Of a DNA stretch of 64,000 nucleotides, positions 38,851 through 48,186 are shown piece after piece. The stretch is from Petasospora fabianii (lineage: Eukaryota; Ascomycota; Saccharomycetes; Phaffomycetales; Wickerhamomycetaceae): contig CP048727.1 of the NCBI GenBank assembly GCA_022641835.1, positions 1-64,000 on the forward strand. The letters are read 5' to 3'. Within the stretch, counting starts at the first letter, position 1, and each line of letters opens with the position of its first letter. The translations under genes were made by a program, and so were the position numbers. The notes under the pieces are model-generated. The model worked only from the letters and a program-made list of their open reading frames with translations, ran no database searches and was not told where the DNA came from.

Positions 38851-39158
38851 TCAGATACACTTCATAGACGTCCATAAATATATATCTCATTTAATCAATC
38901 AATGGTTAATATGTCATGATTCTAAATAATTTAGTTAGTTCAAGTGACAATAAGTCGTTACTGAAGCATAATCTATAATTCTGTTGCACCATTTTCGTCA
39001 TCTTTTGTCGTACTATGGGACTTTGTGTCTTAATAAAAGCTGTGTTATAAAGAACTAGCAGCACTAACCCTTGTATGGTTTCACATCAACAGATATTATA
39101 CTGAGAATATACTTTCATCCTGGTGTACCAAACAGTGTAGTTTTGTATAACACAACTC
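38851..39158. other. Spacer MPDU1-type gene to tRNA-Ala
   Basis: 308 AT-rich bases with 3' UTR-like sequence. Nothing recognised. Confidence 0.5.
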
Positions 39159-39231
39159 GGGCGTGTGGCGCAGTTGGTAGCGCGTTCCCTTAGCATGGGA
39201 AAGGTCTTCGGTTCGAATCCGGACTCGTCCA
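39159..39231 (+). tRNA. tRNA-Ala (anticodon AGC)
   Basis: 73-base cloverleaf with no intron: acceptor GGGCGTG, D arm, anticodon loop TTAGCAT and T arm GGTTCGAATCC. It matches yeast tRNA-Ala(AGC) almost base for base. The discriminator base is A. A T-rich run follows within a few bases, as Pol III terminators do. Confidence 0.97.
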
Positions 39232-39742
39232 TTTATTTTTTTGCTTCTCATATATTAATAGTGACCTCTGTCTTTCTATTTTTTTTTCACTTCTGGTATG
39301 TCATCTTTAGTTATTTGTTTATTTGCTCGTGTGATGTGCGCGTATAGCCCGTGTTGTGAAGAAAAAAGTTGATGAGATCCTTCAGGAACCTAATGTGAAC
39401 TTCTTCCACACTGACAAGTTTGTTTCCTTGAAGATTGTTGTATTTATTAGTTGTCTCTACGGTTTATCAATGTAAAGGAAAGAAGTGAAGTGCATGTTTG
39501 TTCTTCTAACTAGGAAATATCATCGACAAACTCCTCGAATTCGGAGGTCTGAACCATCAAGGTCATGGTCCTCTCAAATACTTTGGATATCCAGCAACGA
39601 ATGTTTTAACGTCAAGAGAAAAAGGGATAATAAATAAAAAGAAACCCCCATAGAAGGAAAACAAAGCAAATGAAAAAGAGTAAAAAACAATAAAAGAAAA
39701 AGAATATGTGTAGGGAAGTGGACTAAAACTTCACAAGTTACC
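39232..39742. other. Spacer with possible gene relics
   Basis: 511 bases between tRNA-Ala and the Dal5-type permease stop. Two short stretches read as protein-like (39347-39437 and 39519-39626) and are described in a finding. Rest is T- and A-rich. Confidence 0.4.
39347..39626 (+). pseudogene. Possible relic of an unidentified gene (two fragments)
   Basis: Fragment 1 reads VDEILQEPNVNFFHTDKF near 39369-39422. Fragment 2 reads DKLLEFGGLNHQGHGPLKYF near 39525-39584. Both use preferred codons and end in stops a short way on. They lie in frames that differ by one base, with no convincing intron between. I do not recognise the family. A degenerate host gene next to a tRNA gene is plausible; chance is the alternative. 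Confidence 0.28.
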
Positions 39743-41311
39743 TCAAGTGGTGTACTTGAAGTGAACCTGCTTGAAATCAGAGACATCTGCCAACTCCTCT
39801 TCTTCCAAACCGTCAACGAGGATCTCAATGCCAGCGGTATTTTCTGCTTCTTTCTTCTTCTTTCTGTTCATCCAGATGGTAATGACCCAGTATAGAGCAG
39901 AAAGACACATACAAGCACAGTAACCAACCATCAATGAGGCAAATCCATTTTTGTACTCTGGAGCATCCTGAGCTCTAAAAGTCTGTGTACCTGTGATAGC
40001 ACCACCACAGTATCCAAGGTAGTTGAATCCGTATGTGACTGCCTTCTTAGTGTTACCTGCTGTGTTTGCCTGCACGAGGGAGAGCATAACGATGTATGAG
40101 GCGAAGTAGAAGTACATCATGTACAATCCGACGAGTTGTGCAGCGGTGTTAGATTCTGAGCATGCAAAACAGATGACTGCACCAATTAGAGGGATAACAA
40201 GGGAGATCATGGCGAGGAGACAACGTCTGTTGCTCCAACGAGCAGCTAACCATGTGAAGAAGAACGTGGATAGGGATGCAATGACACCCGTTGGCATACC
40301 CATGAGTGAAGACTGTACAGAAGTGAATTGGAGATTTTTAATGATGATGGAGTTAAAAGTGGATAGACCACCGTTTGGAACGTTAATTCCAAAGTTGAAA
40401 AGCATGATGATGTAAGTACGTGGGTCCAAGAAAGCCTCGGTGACTTGATCCCATTTGATGGTACTAGATGAGACACCAGTACGATTCTCAGCCATACGTT
40501 TAACCATTCCAACTTTTTGTCTCTCGTTCAACCACTTTGCGTTAATTGGAGAATCTGGCATGAAATAGATCATGAATGAAGACCAGACGAAGGAGATGGA
40601 TCCGACAAGGATGTAAATGTACTTCCAAGTTGGGATTGCATCACCGAAAGTGGATGCCAATGAAGAAAGAGCACCGTTGATAACCGAGGAACCAAAGAAA
40701 AACACGAGTGCCGTTCTGTGAGGGGACTCTGTCTTTTGATAAAACACTGAGATGATCAAGGAACAACCTGGGACAATAACACATTCAAAGAAACCCATAA
40801 GGAAACGGATTGCTGCAAGTCCAGCGAAATTGTGACAAGCACATTGGAGTAAAGTCAAGATGGACCAGCAAGTGGCACAAATGGAAAGGACTTTTCCAAC
40901 TCTGTATCTCTGAACCAGCAGAGACATTGGCCACATACCGACAAGTGAACCGATGAAGAGGATAGATGATAACCAGGAGTATTGCTGTCCAACGAGGTGG
41001 GTGTCCTCACGAAGACCAAAGATAGCAGCTGTACCAAGAGAAACTTTGTCAACTGCACCGCATGTAGCTGTCCAAAAGAGGCAAGGAAGTAAGATCCAAT
41101 CAGTCTTTCTGATTGCCTTTTTAAGCTCTGACTCCGAGAGGTCATCGTATTTGCCTGCGGTTGCAATCAAGAATTTTGCAGCATCGTCCATGTCATCAGA
41201 GACTGCGTCCACGTTTAAAGCCGTTGCAGAAGCTGTTGTAATTATACCCTCCTTATTAGAATCATGGGACGAGTTGCTCTTGACCCCTTCAAGGACGCTT
41301 TCCTTGCTCAT
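39743..41311 (-). CDS. Dal5-family MFS permease
   Basis: 522 residues with about twelve membrane segments. Anion:cation symporter (Dal5/allantoate) family by layout: the first helix opens WILLPCLFWTATCGAVDKVSLG, then GLREDTHLVGQQYSWLSS, and a motif like RFLMGFFECVIVPGCSL, all typical. In S. cerevisiae this family moves allantoate, ureidosuccinate, dipeptides, nicotinate and related compounds. The gene shares a 740-base promoter with the Zn2Cys6 gene and lies near OXP1, so an acidic nitrogen compound such as 5-oxoproline is a reasonable guess. The C-terminus is Glu- and Lys-rich (MNRKKKKEAENTAGIE). No symbol is given. Confidence 0.86.
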   Translation of the reverse strand: MSKESVLEGVKSNSSHDSNKEGIITTASATALNVDAVSDDMDDAAKFLIATAGKYDDLSESELKKAIRKTDWILLPCLFWTATCGAVDKVSLGTAAIFGLREDTHLVGQQYSWLSSILFIGSLVGMWPMSLLVQRYRVGKVLSICATCWSILTLLQCACHNFAGLAAIRFLMGFFECVIVPGCSLIISVFYQKTESPHRTALVFFFGSSVINGALSSLASTFGDAIPTWKYIYILVGSISFVWSSFMIYFMPDSPINAKWLNERQKVGMVKRMAENRTGVSSSTIKWDQVTEAFLDPRTYIIMLFNFGINVPNGGLSTFNSIIIKNLQFTSVQSSLMGMPTGVIASLSTFFFTWLAARWSNRRCLLAMISLVIPLIGAVICFACSESNTAAQLVGLYMMYFYFASYIVMLSLVQANTAGNTKKAVTYGFNYLGYCGGAITGTQTFRAQDAPEYKNGFASLMVGYCACMCLSALYWVITIWMNRKKKKEAENTAGIEILVDGLEEEELADVSDFKQVHFKYTT

Positions 41312-41501
41312 AATGCGATGATGGGTATCAAGTGTTAGGTCCGTGTAGCAGTGAGTGTAACATGAGCACCAGCAAACTTCGGGGGGCAGACGACACTGAT
41401 TAAATATTTCTGGGGTCGTTACTGTAAGGTGTCCAAACGCGATAAAGAGAAATAAAAGTCACAGACCCCCCGGGGAGAACAGGAAGATCATCCACCAACG
41501 G

Positions 41502-41521
41502 AGCGGACGAACTCGTCCGCT
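41502..41521. promoter_or_regulatory. CGG-N10-CCG inverted repeat
   Basis: AGCGGACGA and TCGTCCGCT are perfect inverted copies with a two-base spacer. CGG triplets in inverted order spaced by 10 fit a Zn2Cys6 dimer site. Lies about 190 bases from the permease start and 530 from the regulator start. Confidence 0.6.
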
Positions 41522-41552
41522 ACTAATCGAGGCAGCTGTAGACGATCCGCCG

Positions 41553-41558
41553 GATAAG
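41553..41558 (+). promoter_or_regulatory. GATAAG site 1
   Basis: GATAAG, the core bound by Gln3/Gat1-type factors in nitrogen catabolite control. Confidence 0.4.
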
Positions 41559-41703
41559 AAACCTTATGTGTGTGTCCCGTACCGTTCTCGGCATTATCTT
41601 GTATTAAGGCGAGATTTAGGTAGAATTATGGAGTCTTTTGGTTGTTTGGCTTGTTACTTGGTTCATTAGATACAAGTTGAGTGTTTCTGATCTAACTCAT
41701 TTG

Positions 41704-41709
41704 GATAAG
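41704..41709 (+). promoter_or_regulatory. GATAAG site 2
   Basis: Second GATAAG in the same promoter, 151 bases from the first. Confidence 0.4.
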
Positions 41710-42051
41710 TGAGACACTATTTGATTCAATAGCTGTGTTCGTCGATTTAATCCCCCCGTCCAACCGCGGTCACTACTTAAAAAACAAACAACACTGCGGG
41801 GACGTTAATCGTTTACTCTCCACAACGGTTGAGTAGATAAACTGGTCAGGTCGACTCGAGCAGCCTTACAGCGTCTCATCTCTTCGCTTGGTCTCTCGGT
41901 CGGTCGGATAAAGACAAAAAGACAAAGGCAAACAGACAAAGGAGATCGGCCTCGCGTGCGTCTTTCCCCCATTTCTGTCTCTGCATCTCCACACGATCAA
42001 GTGACTAAGAGTTTGATCAGTGGTGTTTTTCATTCCCCAATTTGACCAAAT

Positions 42052-43863
42052 ATGGGCCAGCAGAAGGCATACAGTGCTCGAAGTAGACGAGGTTGTGTCA
42101 CATGCAAGCGTCGTCGGGTCAAATGTGATGAGCAGCGTCCCATATGCCTTCGTTGCGATAAGCTAGGCATCAAATGCGAGTTTCAAGGTATCAATTTGAC
42201 ATGGGAGGACGAAGCACATCAAAGAGGTATCACTTTTGGACGTTCACTCAAGGCTCGTACCGCTAGAGCCAAGAATTCATCTTCTGAAATCACACTTTTT
42301 GAACATTACAAGAATAACGTCAAACGACGTGATCAGTACATCTACGTTAACTTCACCTCAGATGAATTAGGACAACTCCATAATGGACTTCAACTCAATA
42401 CGATCCCAGAGAGGAATTTCAACTCATCACTTTTCACAGATATCTTTGAAATGGCACTGATACCTACTTTGAAATCCAACAACACAGTCTCTAATGCATT
42501 CGATTTCATCGGTTCAGACTCTGTACCATTACTCTCCTTCGATGACCTCTTTGTCGATTCGTTTGCTGAATTCCCCATCGCACAAGTTCTTAACGTCACA
42601 GAACCGACTCTGGATCAGTGCTCTTTTAATCTCACGGATATCGAAGAGAGACTTATGCATTACTTCATCGACTCAATAGCTCCACGTTGTGTTTGCGTTG
42701 AACTCAAGGCTGGTAATACAAATGCCCTTAACAGTTACATCGCCCCAGAGTTGAATCCCTATTTGCACTTAATCGTTCCACTCTCTTTCAACTCCAAGTT
42801 ATTGATGAAGACGCTTATTGCCACCTCTGCATCACAGTTGGCATTACTTGGTGAGACAGAGTATGTTGCCTTAGCAAAGGACTATTTGAAAGAAGTGGTA
42901 ACTGAGATCTCCAAGTTAATAGAAAGTAAAACCGATCATGATGGGTGGGATGATGTCTTTGCCATCATCATTATGCTTTGCTTTGTTGAGATCTCTGTTA
43001 GTTGCAATAACTCGTGGTTGTCATTACTCAATTATGCCAAATCCGTACTTAAAGGTTCCACTGGTGTTCGTGAAAAGATCTTGAGTCCCATGGGGAAATT
43101 CTTTGTCAGATACTTCATCTCTCATGAAGTAATGGGTGAAACGGCTTGGGTCCAGGATGGTGTTGAGAGATATGTTAAGAAACTCACCATTGAAGATGAT
43201 CCATTCATTGAAGAGCTCAAGAAAGACTATGACACCAAGATCGATCTCGTGTTTGGTTGTTCACCATACTTGATCTCCCTCATACATCGTATATCGGTTA
43301 TTGGGCAAGGTCTGGAAGATATTGAGCTAGAATTACCAGGTGAAAACAAAATCCTTTACACAAGAGAGATCCTCAAGCATGCTGAAGAAACGGAACAAAT
43401 GCTAAATAACCTCAATCAGCGTCTCCCTACAAACTCAGAAATCTATTTCGATTCAGAGGAAAGAACACACATTTCTACAATATCAGAGATCAAGAGACTC
43501 GCGGCACTCCTCTATCTTCATGCTGCTGTGTATACTAGTACTCCTCCAGAGACGACAACACTTGATCCTCAGAGGTGTACAGCACAGATCATGCGTCTAT
43601 GCAATACGCTTCCAGATTGCTACATGTCACTCATTTGGCCACTGTTTGTCGTGGGACTCGTAAGTGCCGTTAATGACGAGCAAGTGCGTTGGTTTGTTCT
43701 TGAAAAGTTGAGACTTATGGAGAGAAAGAGACGGCTCAGAACTGTGCAGGCTGCAAGAGAGATCGTTGTGAATGTGTGGAAGGAAACAGATATGGGAGAT
43801 AAACCTTATGTGCATTGGAGAGATATCATTAAGGGTAAAACCACAACCATTTCACTGGCTTGA
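42052..43863 (+). CDS. Zn2Cys6 transcription factor
   Basis: 603 residues. The DNA-binding binuclear cluster is at 15-42, with all six cysteines (C15, C18, C25, C32, C35, C42) in the spacing CX2CX6CX6CX2CX6C, followed by a short linker. The rest is a mostly helical domain of the fungal transcription-factor type (long hydrophobic helices at about 195-330 and 400-560). I cannot name an S. cerevisiae ortholog. The divergent Dal5-type permease and the downstream OXP1 suggest local pathway control, with the CGG-N10-CCG and CGG-N19-CCG elements as candidate sites. The protein begins MGQQKAYSARSRRGCVTC. Confidence 0.88.
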   Translation: MGQQKAYSARSRRGCVTCKRRRVKCDEQRPICLRCDKLGIKCEFQGINLTWEDEAHQRGITFGRSLKARTARAKNSSSEITLFEHYKNNVKRRDQYIYVNFTSDELGQLHNGLQLNTIPERNFNSSLFTDIFEMALIPTLKSNNTVSNAFDFIGSDSVPLLSFDDLFVDSFAEFPIAQVLNVTEPTLDQCSFNLTDIEERLMHYFIDSIAPRCVCVELKAGNTNALNSYIAPELNPYLHLIVPLSFNSKLLMKTLIATSASQLALLGETEYVALAKDYLKEVVTEISKLIESKTDHDGWDDVFAIIIMLCFVEISVSCNNSWLSLLNYAKSVLKGSTGVREKILSPMGKFFVRYFISHEVMGETAWVQDGVERYVKKLTIEDDPFIEELKKDYDTKIDLVFGCSPYLISLIHRISVIGQGLEDIELELPGENKILYTREILKHAEETEQMLNNLNQRLPTNSEIYFDSEERTHISTISEIKRLAALLYLHAAVYTSTPPETTTLDPQRCTAQIMRLCNTLPDCYMSLIWPLFVVGLVSAVNDEQVRWFVLEKLRLMERKRRLRTVQAAREIVVNVWKETDMGDKPYVHWRDIIKGKTTTISLA

Positions 43864-43962
43864 GATTGTGTTGTTTAAGATTAGATATCAGTATATGGGA
43901 ATCTAGTATTTTCAAGCATCAATCAAACTGTAGTCCCAGCCCTTTGGTAAGGTATGACCTAT

Positions 43963-43968
43963 CTTATC
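43963..43968 (-). promoter_or_regulatory. GATAAG site before OXP1
   Basis: GATAAG on the minus strand, about 290 bases before the OXP1 ATG. Confidence 0.35.
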
Positions 43969-43986
43969 CTCTAATGACCTCATAAA

Positions 43987-44015
43987 TGCGGAGATGTCCT
44001 GATAGAATCTCCGCA
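43987..44015. promoter_or_regulatory. CGG-N19-CCG inverted repeat before OXP1
   Basis: Perfect 8-bp arms separated by 13 bases. The inner sequence differs from the element at 41502, so if the same factor binds both it tolerates different spacings. Confidence 0.45.
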
Positions 44016-44256
44016 AATGTACATAAGACATAAAACTAAGAGATTAAACGATAATGCGCCTCGTCTCGACCTGCCGGCTTTTCAGCTCGTCTCCACCTTC
44101 CCGCCAACTCTTTTGCCTCTTTCAATGACTTAGAACACGCGGGGAGAAAATCCCTAGCTTGAGCCATCTCTGGAGCTATTAAAAGGCTTCCAGTGCTCTT
44201 CCAGTGGCCCGTCTTCTCCCTTAGTCTCACTTTATTCAAGACACTTAACACAAAAT

Positions 44257-47200
44257 ATGACTGTCCAGGTCTCCATTGCCATCGACCGTGGTGGAACATT
44301 CACAGACGTTATCTATAAAGTGGACTCGGTCGAGAAGACTTTCAAACTCTTATCGGTTGATCCTGATAACTACGATGACTCCAACATCGAAGGTATCAGA
44401 CGTGTGCTTGAAGATGTCACGGGATCAACGATACCTCGTGGAGAACTGCTCGATACTTCAATCATCTCCTCCATCAGACTCGGAACAACAGTCGCCACAA
44501 ATGCCCTCCTCGAGCGCAAAGGTGTTTCATGTGCCCTTATCACAACTAAGGGATTCAAAGACCTGCTCCACATCGCTGATCAATCTCGTCCAGATCTCTT
44601 TGCATTGAACATTGTGAAGCCTGGTGTCTTGCAAGACCATGTTGTCGAAGTTGATGAGAGAGTCACTATGCCTGCATTCACTGTCGATCCAACTGGATAC
44701 GATGCCAAAGACCTTGTTGACGGAGAAAAGTACGTCCTCGGTGAAACAAACGAAGTTTTCGAAATTGTCAAGCCGTTGGATACAGAGAAGCTTGAGAAGG
44801 ACCTCAGACACTTGAAAGAGACCACCGATGTTGACTCCGTGGCCATTGTCTTCGTTCATGGCTTCAACTTCCAGAAACACGAGAAACTTGCCGGTGAAAT
44901 TGCCAGAAAGGTTGGATTCAGTAACGTTTCACTTTCTCATGAGATTCTTCCAGTTCTCAAGATGGTTCCAAGAGGTCAGTCTACTGTCGTTGACGCCTAT
45001 TTGACTCCAATTGTTAAGACATACGTTGCTCAATTCCTCAAGGGTCTCAGACCAGACTTTGATCAGTTCACCAGAATCGAATTCATGCAATCCGATGGTG
45101 GTCTTTGCTCTTGGGAAAACTTCTCAGGTCTCAAATCTCTCCTTTCCGGTCCAGCAGGTGGTGTCGTTGGTGAAGCCAAGACCTGTTATGACAAGATGCC
45201 AATCATTGGTTTCGATATGGGTGGTACCTCCACTGATGTGAGTCGTTACGATGGTCAGTATGAGTTCTCTTTCGAGAACATTGTTGCTGGTATCAAGCTT
45301 GCTGCTCCACAACTGGATATCAACACTGTCGCTGCCGGTGGTGGTTCGATCTTGTCCTACAAGAATGGTGTCTTTGCCGTTGGTCCAGAGTCCGCTTCTG
45401 CTCATCCAGGTCCTGCATGTTACAGAAAAGGTGGTCCTTTAACCATCACAGATGCTAACTTGTTCACAGGTCGTATCCTTCCTGAGTTCTTTCCAAACAT
45501 CTTTGGTCCAAATGAGGATCAACCACTTGATATCGAGATAACCAGATCAAAGTTCGAGGAGTTGGCTAACATCATCAATAAGGAGAACAACATGAACAAG
45601 ACACCAGAAGAGATCGCTTTGGGTTTCTTGAAAGTTGCTAACTTCCAGATGGCTAAGCCTATTAGAGAGCTTACCGACGCTAAGGGTCATGATATCAGAA
45701 AGCACGCTTTGGCCTCCTTTGGTGGTGCAGGTGGTCAACACGCCACATCTATCGCTAAGGTTCTCAAGATCAACAAAGTCCTCATACACAAGCACTCTTC
45801 TATCCTCTCTGCATATGGTATTTCTCTTGCTGACCTTGTCAATGAAGAGCAAGAGCCGGTCTCTGCTGTCTACACTGAATCCTCAAGAGATGACCTCATC
45901 GCTAAGGCTAAGTCACTCTACATCAAGTCTCAATCAAGCCTCCAGGAGCAAGGTGCCAAGAGTGACACGATCAAAACTACACTCTTCTTCAACATGGGTT
46001 ACAAGGGCTCCGATACCAGAATCATGGTCTCTCAACCAGAGAACAATGACTTCCTTTCTGTCTTTTACGAGACCCATGAGAGAGAGTTTGCATTCAATGA
46101 CTTTGAGAAAGATGTTTTGATCTCTGATATCCGTGTTAGATCTGAGGGAAACGCTGAAGGTGTTGCAGCTAAGGAATATTCTCCATTTGATGATATTGAA
46201 ACCCACCCAGTTGATGTCTCTCTGTCTAAGAAGTCCACAAAGATCATCTTTGATGAAGGTACTCTTGACTCTGCAGTCTACTTCTTGAATGACCTTTCCA
46301 TTGGTTCCACCATCCAAGGTCCATCCGTCATCCTCGATGCCACTCAGACTATTCTTGTCACACCAGACTCCACTGCCACTATCCATCCACGCCATGTTGT
46401 TCTTGATGTCAACGTCTCCACCGAGAAGGTTGATGTCTCCACTACTGTGGTTGACCCAATCCAGCTTGCCATCTTTGCCAACAGATTCATGTCCATTGCC
46501 GATGAGATGTCCAGAACACTTCAAAAGATTTCCGTTTCTGCCAATATCAAGGAACGTATGGATTACTCTTGTGCTTTGTTTGACAACCAGGGAAATTTGT
46601 GTGCCAATGCTCCTAATGTTCCTGTCCATCTGGGTTCGATGTCTTCTGCTATCAAATACCAGCTCGACCATTGGAAAGGAAACCTCAAAGAGGGTGATAT
46701 CTTATGTACAAACTCTCCATCTGTTGGTGGTACACACCTTCCAGATTTGACTATTGTGTCTCCAGTTTTCCATGAGGGCGAAATTCAGTTTGTTGTTGCA
46801 TCCCGTGCTCATCATTCCGAGATTGGTGGTTCCGCTCCTGGATCATCCAGTTCCTACGCCAGGGAGATCTACGAGGAAGGTGTCAACATTGAGACTTGGA
46901 AAATTGTTGATAATGGAAAGTTTGACTATGAAGGTCTCAAGCACCATTTCACAGATGTTCCAAAGACTCACGGTGTCTCCGGTACCAGAAACATTGATGA
47001 TAATGTATCCGACTTGAAAGCCCAGATTGCTTCTAATCAACGTGGTATCAACTTATTGAAGGAGCTTTTCAACGAGTATGGTTCAGAGACTGTGTTGTTC
47101 TATATGAGAAACGTCAAGAAAACTGCTGCCATGGCCGTTGAAGGATACTTGAGAGAGTTTGCTAAGAAGAACGCTCACCGCTTGCCATTGACCGCTGAGG

Positions 47201-48186
47201 ATTACATGGATGATGGTACCAAGATCTGTTGTAAGATTGATATTGATGGTGAAGAAGGCAAGTGTGTCATTGATTTCACAGGCACCTCGCTTGAGTCTTA
47301 CAGTAATTTGAACTCTCCAAAATCTGTTACTTTCTCTGCTGTCATCTATGTCTTGAGATGTCTTGTTGATATGGACATTCCTCTGAATCAGGGTTGTCTG
47401 GATCCAGTCGAGGTCATTATTCCAGAGAACACACTCATTAATCCATCACCATATGCTGCTGTTTGTGCCGGTAACGGTATGACATCCCAGAGAATCACCG
47501 ACTGTCTCCTCAAGGCCTTTGGTGTTACCTCTGCCACCGGTGGTTGTATGAACGGTCTCAACTTTGGTACAGGTGGTGAGAACGAGAAGGGTGAGATGAT
47601 CAAGGGCTTTGGTTATACTGAAACCATTGGTCAGGGTAATTGTGCCGGTATCATTGAGAAGAATGGCGAGAGAGTCGGCTTCCATGGCTTCTCCGGTACT
47701 CAGACCAACATGACCAATACCAAGATCACAGATCCAGAGGTGTTGGAGTTGAGATATCCTTGTTTCTTGATTCAGTACACCATTAGAGAAGGAAGTGGTG
47801 GTAAAGGTAAGTTCTGTGGTGGTAACGGACTGATTAGGGAGATTCAGTTCAACTCTCCAGTTCACTTGTCTTTGGTCACACAAAGAAGAGTATTCTCTCC
47901 ATGGGGTATCTATGGTGGTGATGACGGTAAGAGAGGTGAAAATTATTTGGGAAGAAACAGAGGTAATGGTGTCATTCAGTGGATACAGCTTCCATCTCTT
48001 GCCGAAATCAAGATGAGAAAGGGTGATATACTGAAGGTTATGACACCAGGTGGTGGTGGTTTCGGTAAGGAGACTGATAGTGATGAGTTCTGGGGTTTGA
48101 CTGAAGGAACAAAGAAGTCAAAATACCTTCCACTTTCTGCCGGCAGTGTTGGACTTATGAAAGACAACTCTGATGCCTCTCAATGA
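44257..48186 (+). CDS. OXP1: 5-oxoprolinase (ATP-dependent)
   Basis: Opens 5-oxoproline (pyroglutamate) to glutamate using ATP, the last step of glutathione breakdown. The 1309-residue product (S. cerevisiae 1286) has both halves of the family. The HyuA-like ATPase half begins MTVQVSIAIDRGGTFTDV (motif at 10-18), with RLGTTVATNALLERKG, DMGGTSTDVSR and GPESASAHPGPACYRKGG. The HyuB-like half starts near residue 720 (VDPIQLAIFANRF) and has HLGSMSSAIKY, GDILCTNSPSVGGTHLPDL and a Gly-rich end GGGGFGKETD. Many codons are the favoured ones. The upstream Dal5-type permease and Zn2Cys6 gene make an uptake-and-use module attractive. Assignment is certain at family level. Confidence 0.96.
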   Translation: MTVQVSIAIDRGGTFTDVIYKVDSVEKTFKLLSVDPDNYDDSNIEGIRRVLEDVTGSTIPRGELLDTSIISSIRLGTTVATNALLERKGVSCALITTKGFKDLLHIADQSRPDLFALNIVKPGVLQDHVVEVDERVTMPAFTVDPTGYDAKDLVDGEKYVLGETNEVFEIVKPLDTEKLEKDLRHLKETTDVDSVAIVFVHGFNFQKHEKLAGEIARKVGFSNVSLSHEILPVLKMVPRGQSTVVDAYLTPIVKTYVAQFLKGLRPDFDQFTRIEFMQSDGGLCSWENFSGLKSLLSGPAGGVVGEAKTCYDKMPIIGFDMGGTSTDVSRYDGQYEFSFENIVAGIKLAAPQLDINTVAAGGGSILSYKNGVFAVGPESASAHPGPACYRKGGPLTITDANLFTGRILPEFFPNIFGPNEDQPLDIEITRSKFEELANIINKENNMNKTPEEIALGFLKVANFQMAKPIRELTDAKGHDIRKHALASFGGAGGQHATSIAKVLKINKVLIHKHSSILSAYGISLADLVNEEQEPVSAVYTESSRDDLIAKAKSLYIKSQSSLQEQGAKSDTIKTTLFFNMGYKGSDTRIMVSQPENNDFLSVFYETHEREFAFNDFEKDVLISDIRVRSEGNAEGVAAKEYSPFDDIETHPVDVSLSKKSTKIIFDEGTLDSAVYFLNDLSIGSTIQGPSVILDATQTILVTPDSTATIHPRHVVLDVNVSTEKVDVSTTVVDPIQLAIFANRFMSIADEMSRTLQKISVSANIKERMDYSCALFDNQGNLCANAPNVPVHLGSMSSAIKYQLDHWKGNLKEGDILCTNSPSVGGTHLPDLTIVSPVFHEGEIQFVVASRAHHSEIGGSAPGSSSSYAREIYEEGVNIETWKIVDNGKFDYEGLKHHFTDVPKTHGVSGTRNIDDNVSDLKAQIASNQRGINLLKELFNEYGSETVLFYMRNVKKTAAMAVEGYLREFAKKNAHRLPLTAEDYMDDGTKICCKIDIDGEEGKCVIDFTGTSLESYSNLNSPKSVTFSAVIYVLRCLVDMDIPLNQGCLDPVEVIIPENTLINPSPYAAVCAGNGMTSQRITDCLLKAFGVTSATGGCMNGLNFGTGGENEKGEMIKGFGYTETIGQGNCAGIIEKNGERVGFHGFSGTQTNMTNTKITDPEVLELRYPCFLIQYTIREGSGGKGKFCGGNGLIREIQFNSPVHLSLVTQRRVFSPWGIYGGDDGKRGENYLGRNRGNGVIQWIQLPSLAEIKMRKGDILKVMTPGGGGFGKETDSDEFWGLTEGTKKSKYLPLSAGSVGLMKDNSDASQ

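Larger units (their letters stand above)
41312..42051. promoter_or_regulatory. Divergent permease / Zn2Cys6 promoter
   Basis: 740 bases. Holds a perfect inverted repeat with CGG ends (41502-41521), GATAAG at 41553-41558 and 41704-41709, a second CGG/CCG-rich patch near 41763-41770 (CCGCGG) and CCCCGGGG-like sequence near 41468. Nitrogen-regulated yeast genes use paired GATA sites. Binding of the adjacent factor to the dyad is inferred. Confidence 0.55.
43864..44256. promoter_or_regulatory. OXP1 upstream region
   Basis: 393 bases. An 8-bp inverted repeat, TGCGGAGA and TCTCCGCA (43987-44015), has its CGG/CCG triplets 19 bases apart. CTTATC (GATAAG on the other strand) is at 43963-43968. The 3' end of the Zn2Cys6 gene is also here. 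Confidence 0.5.
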
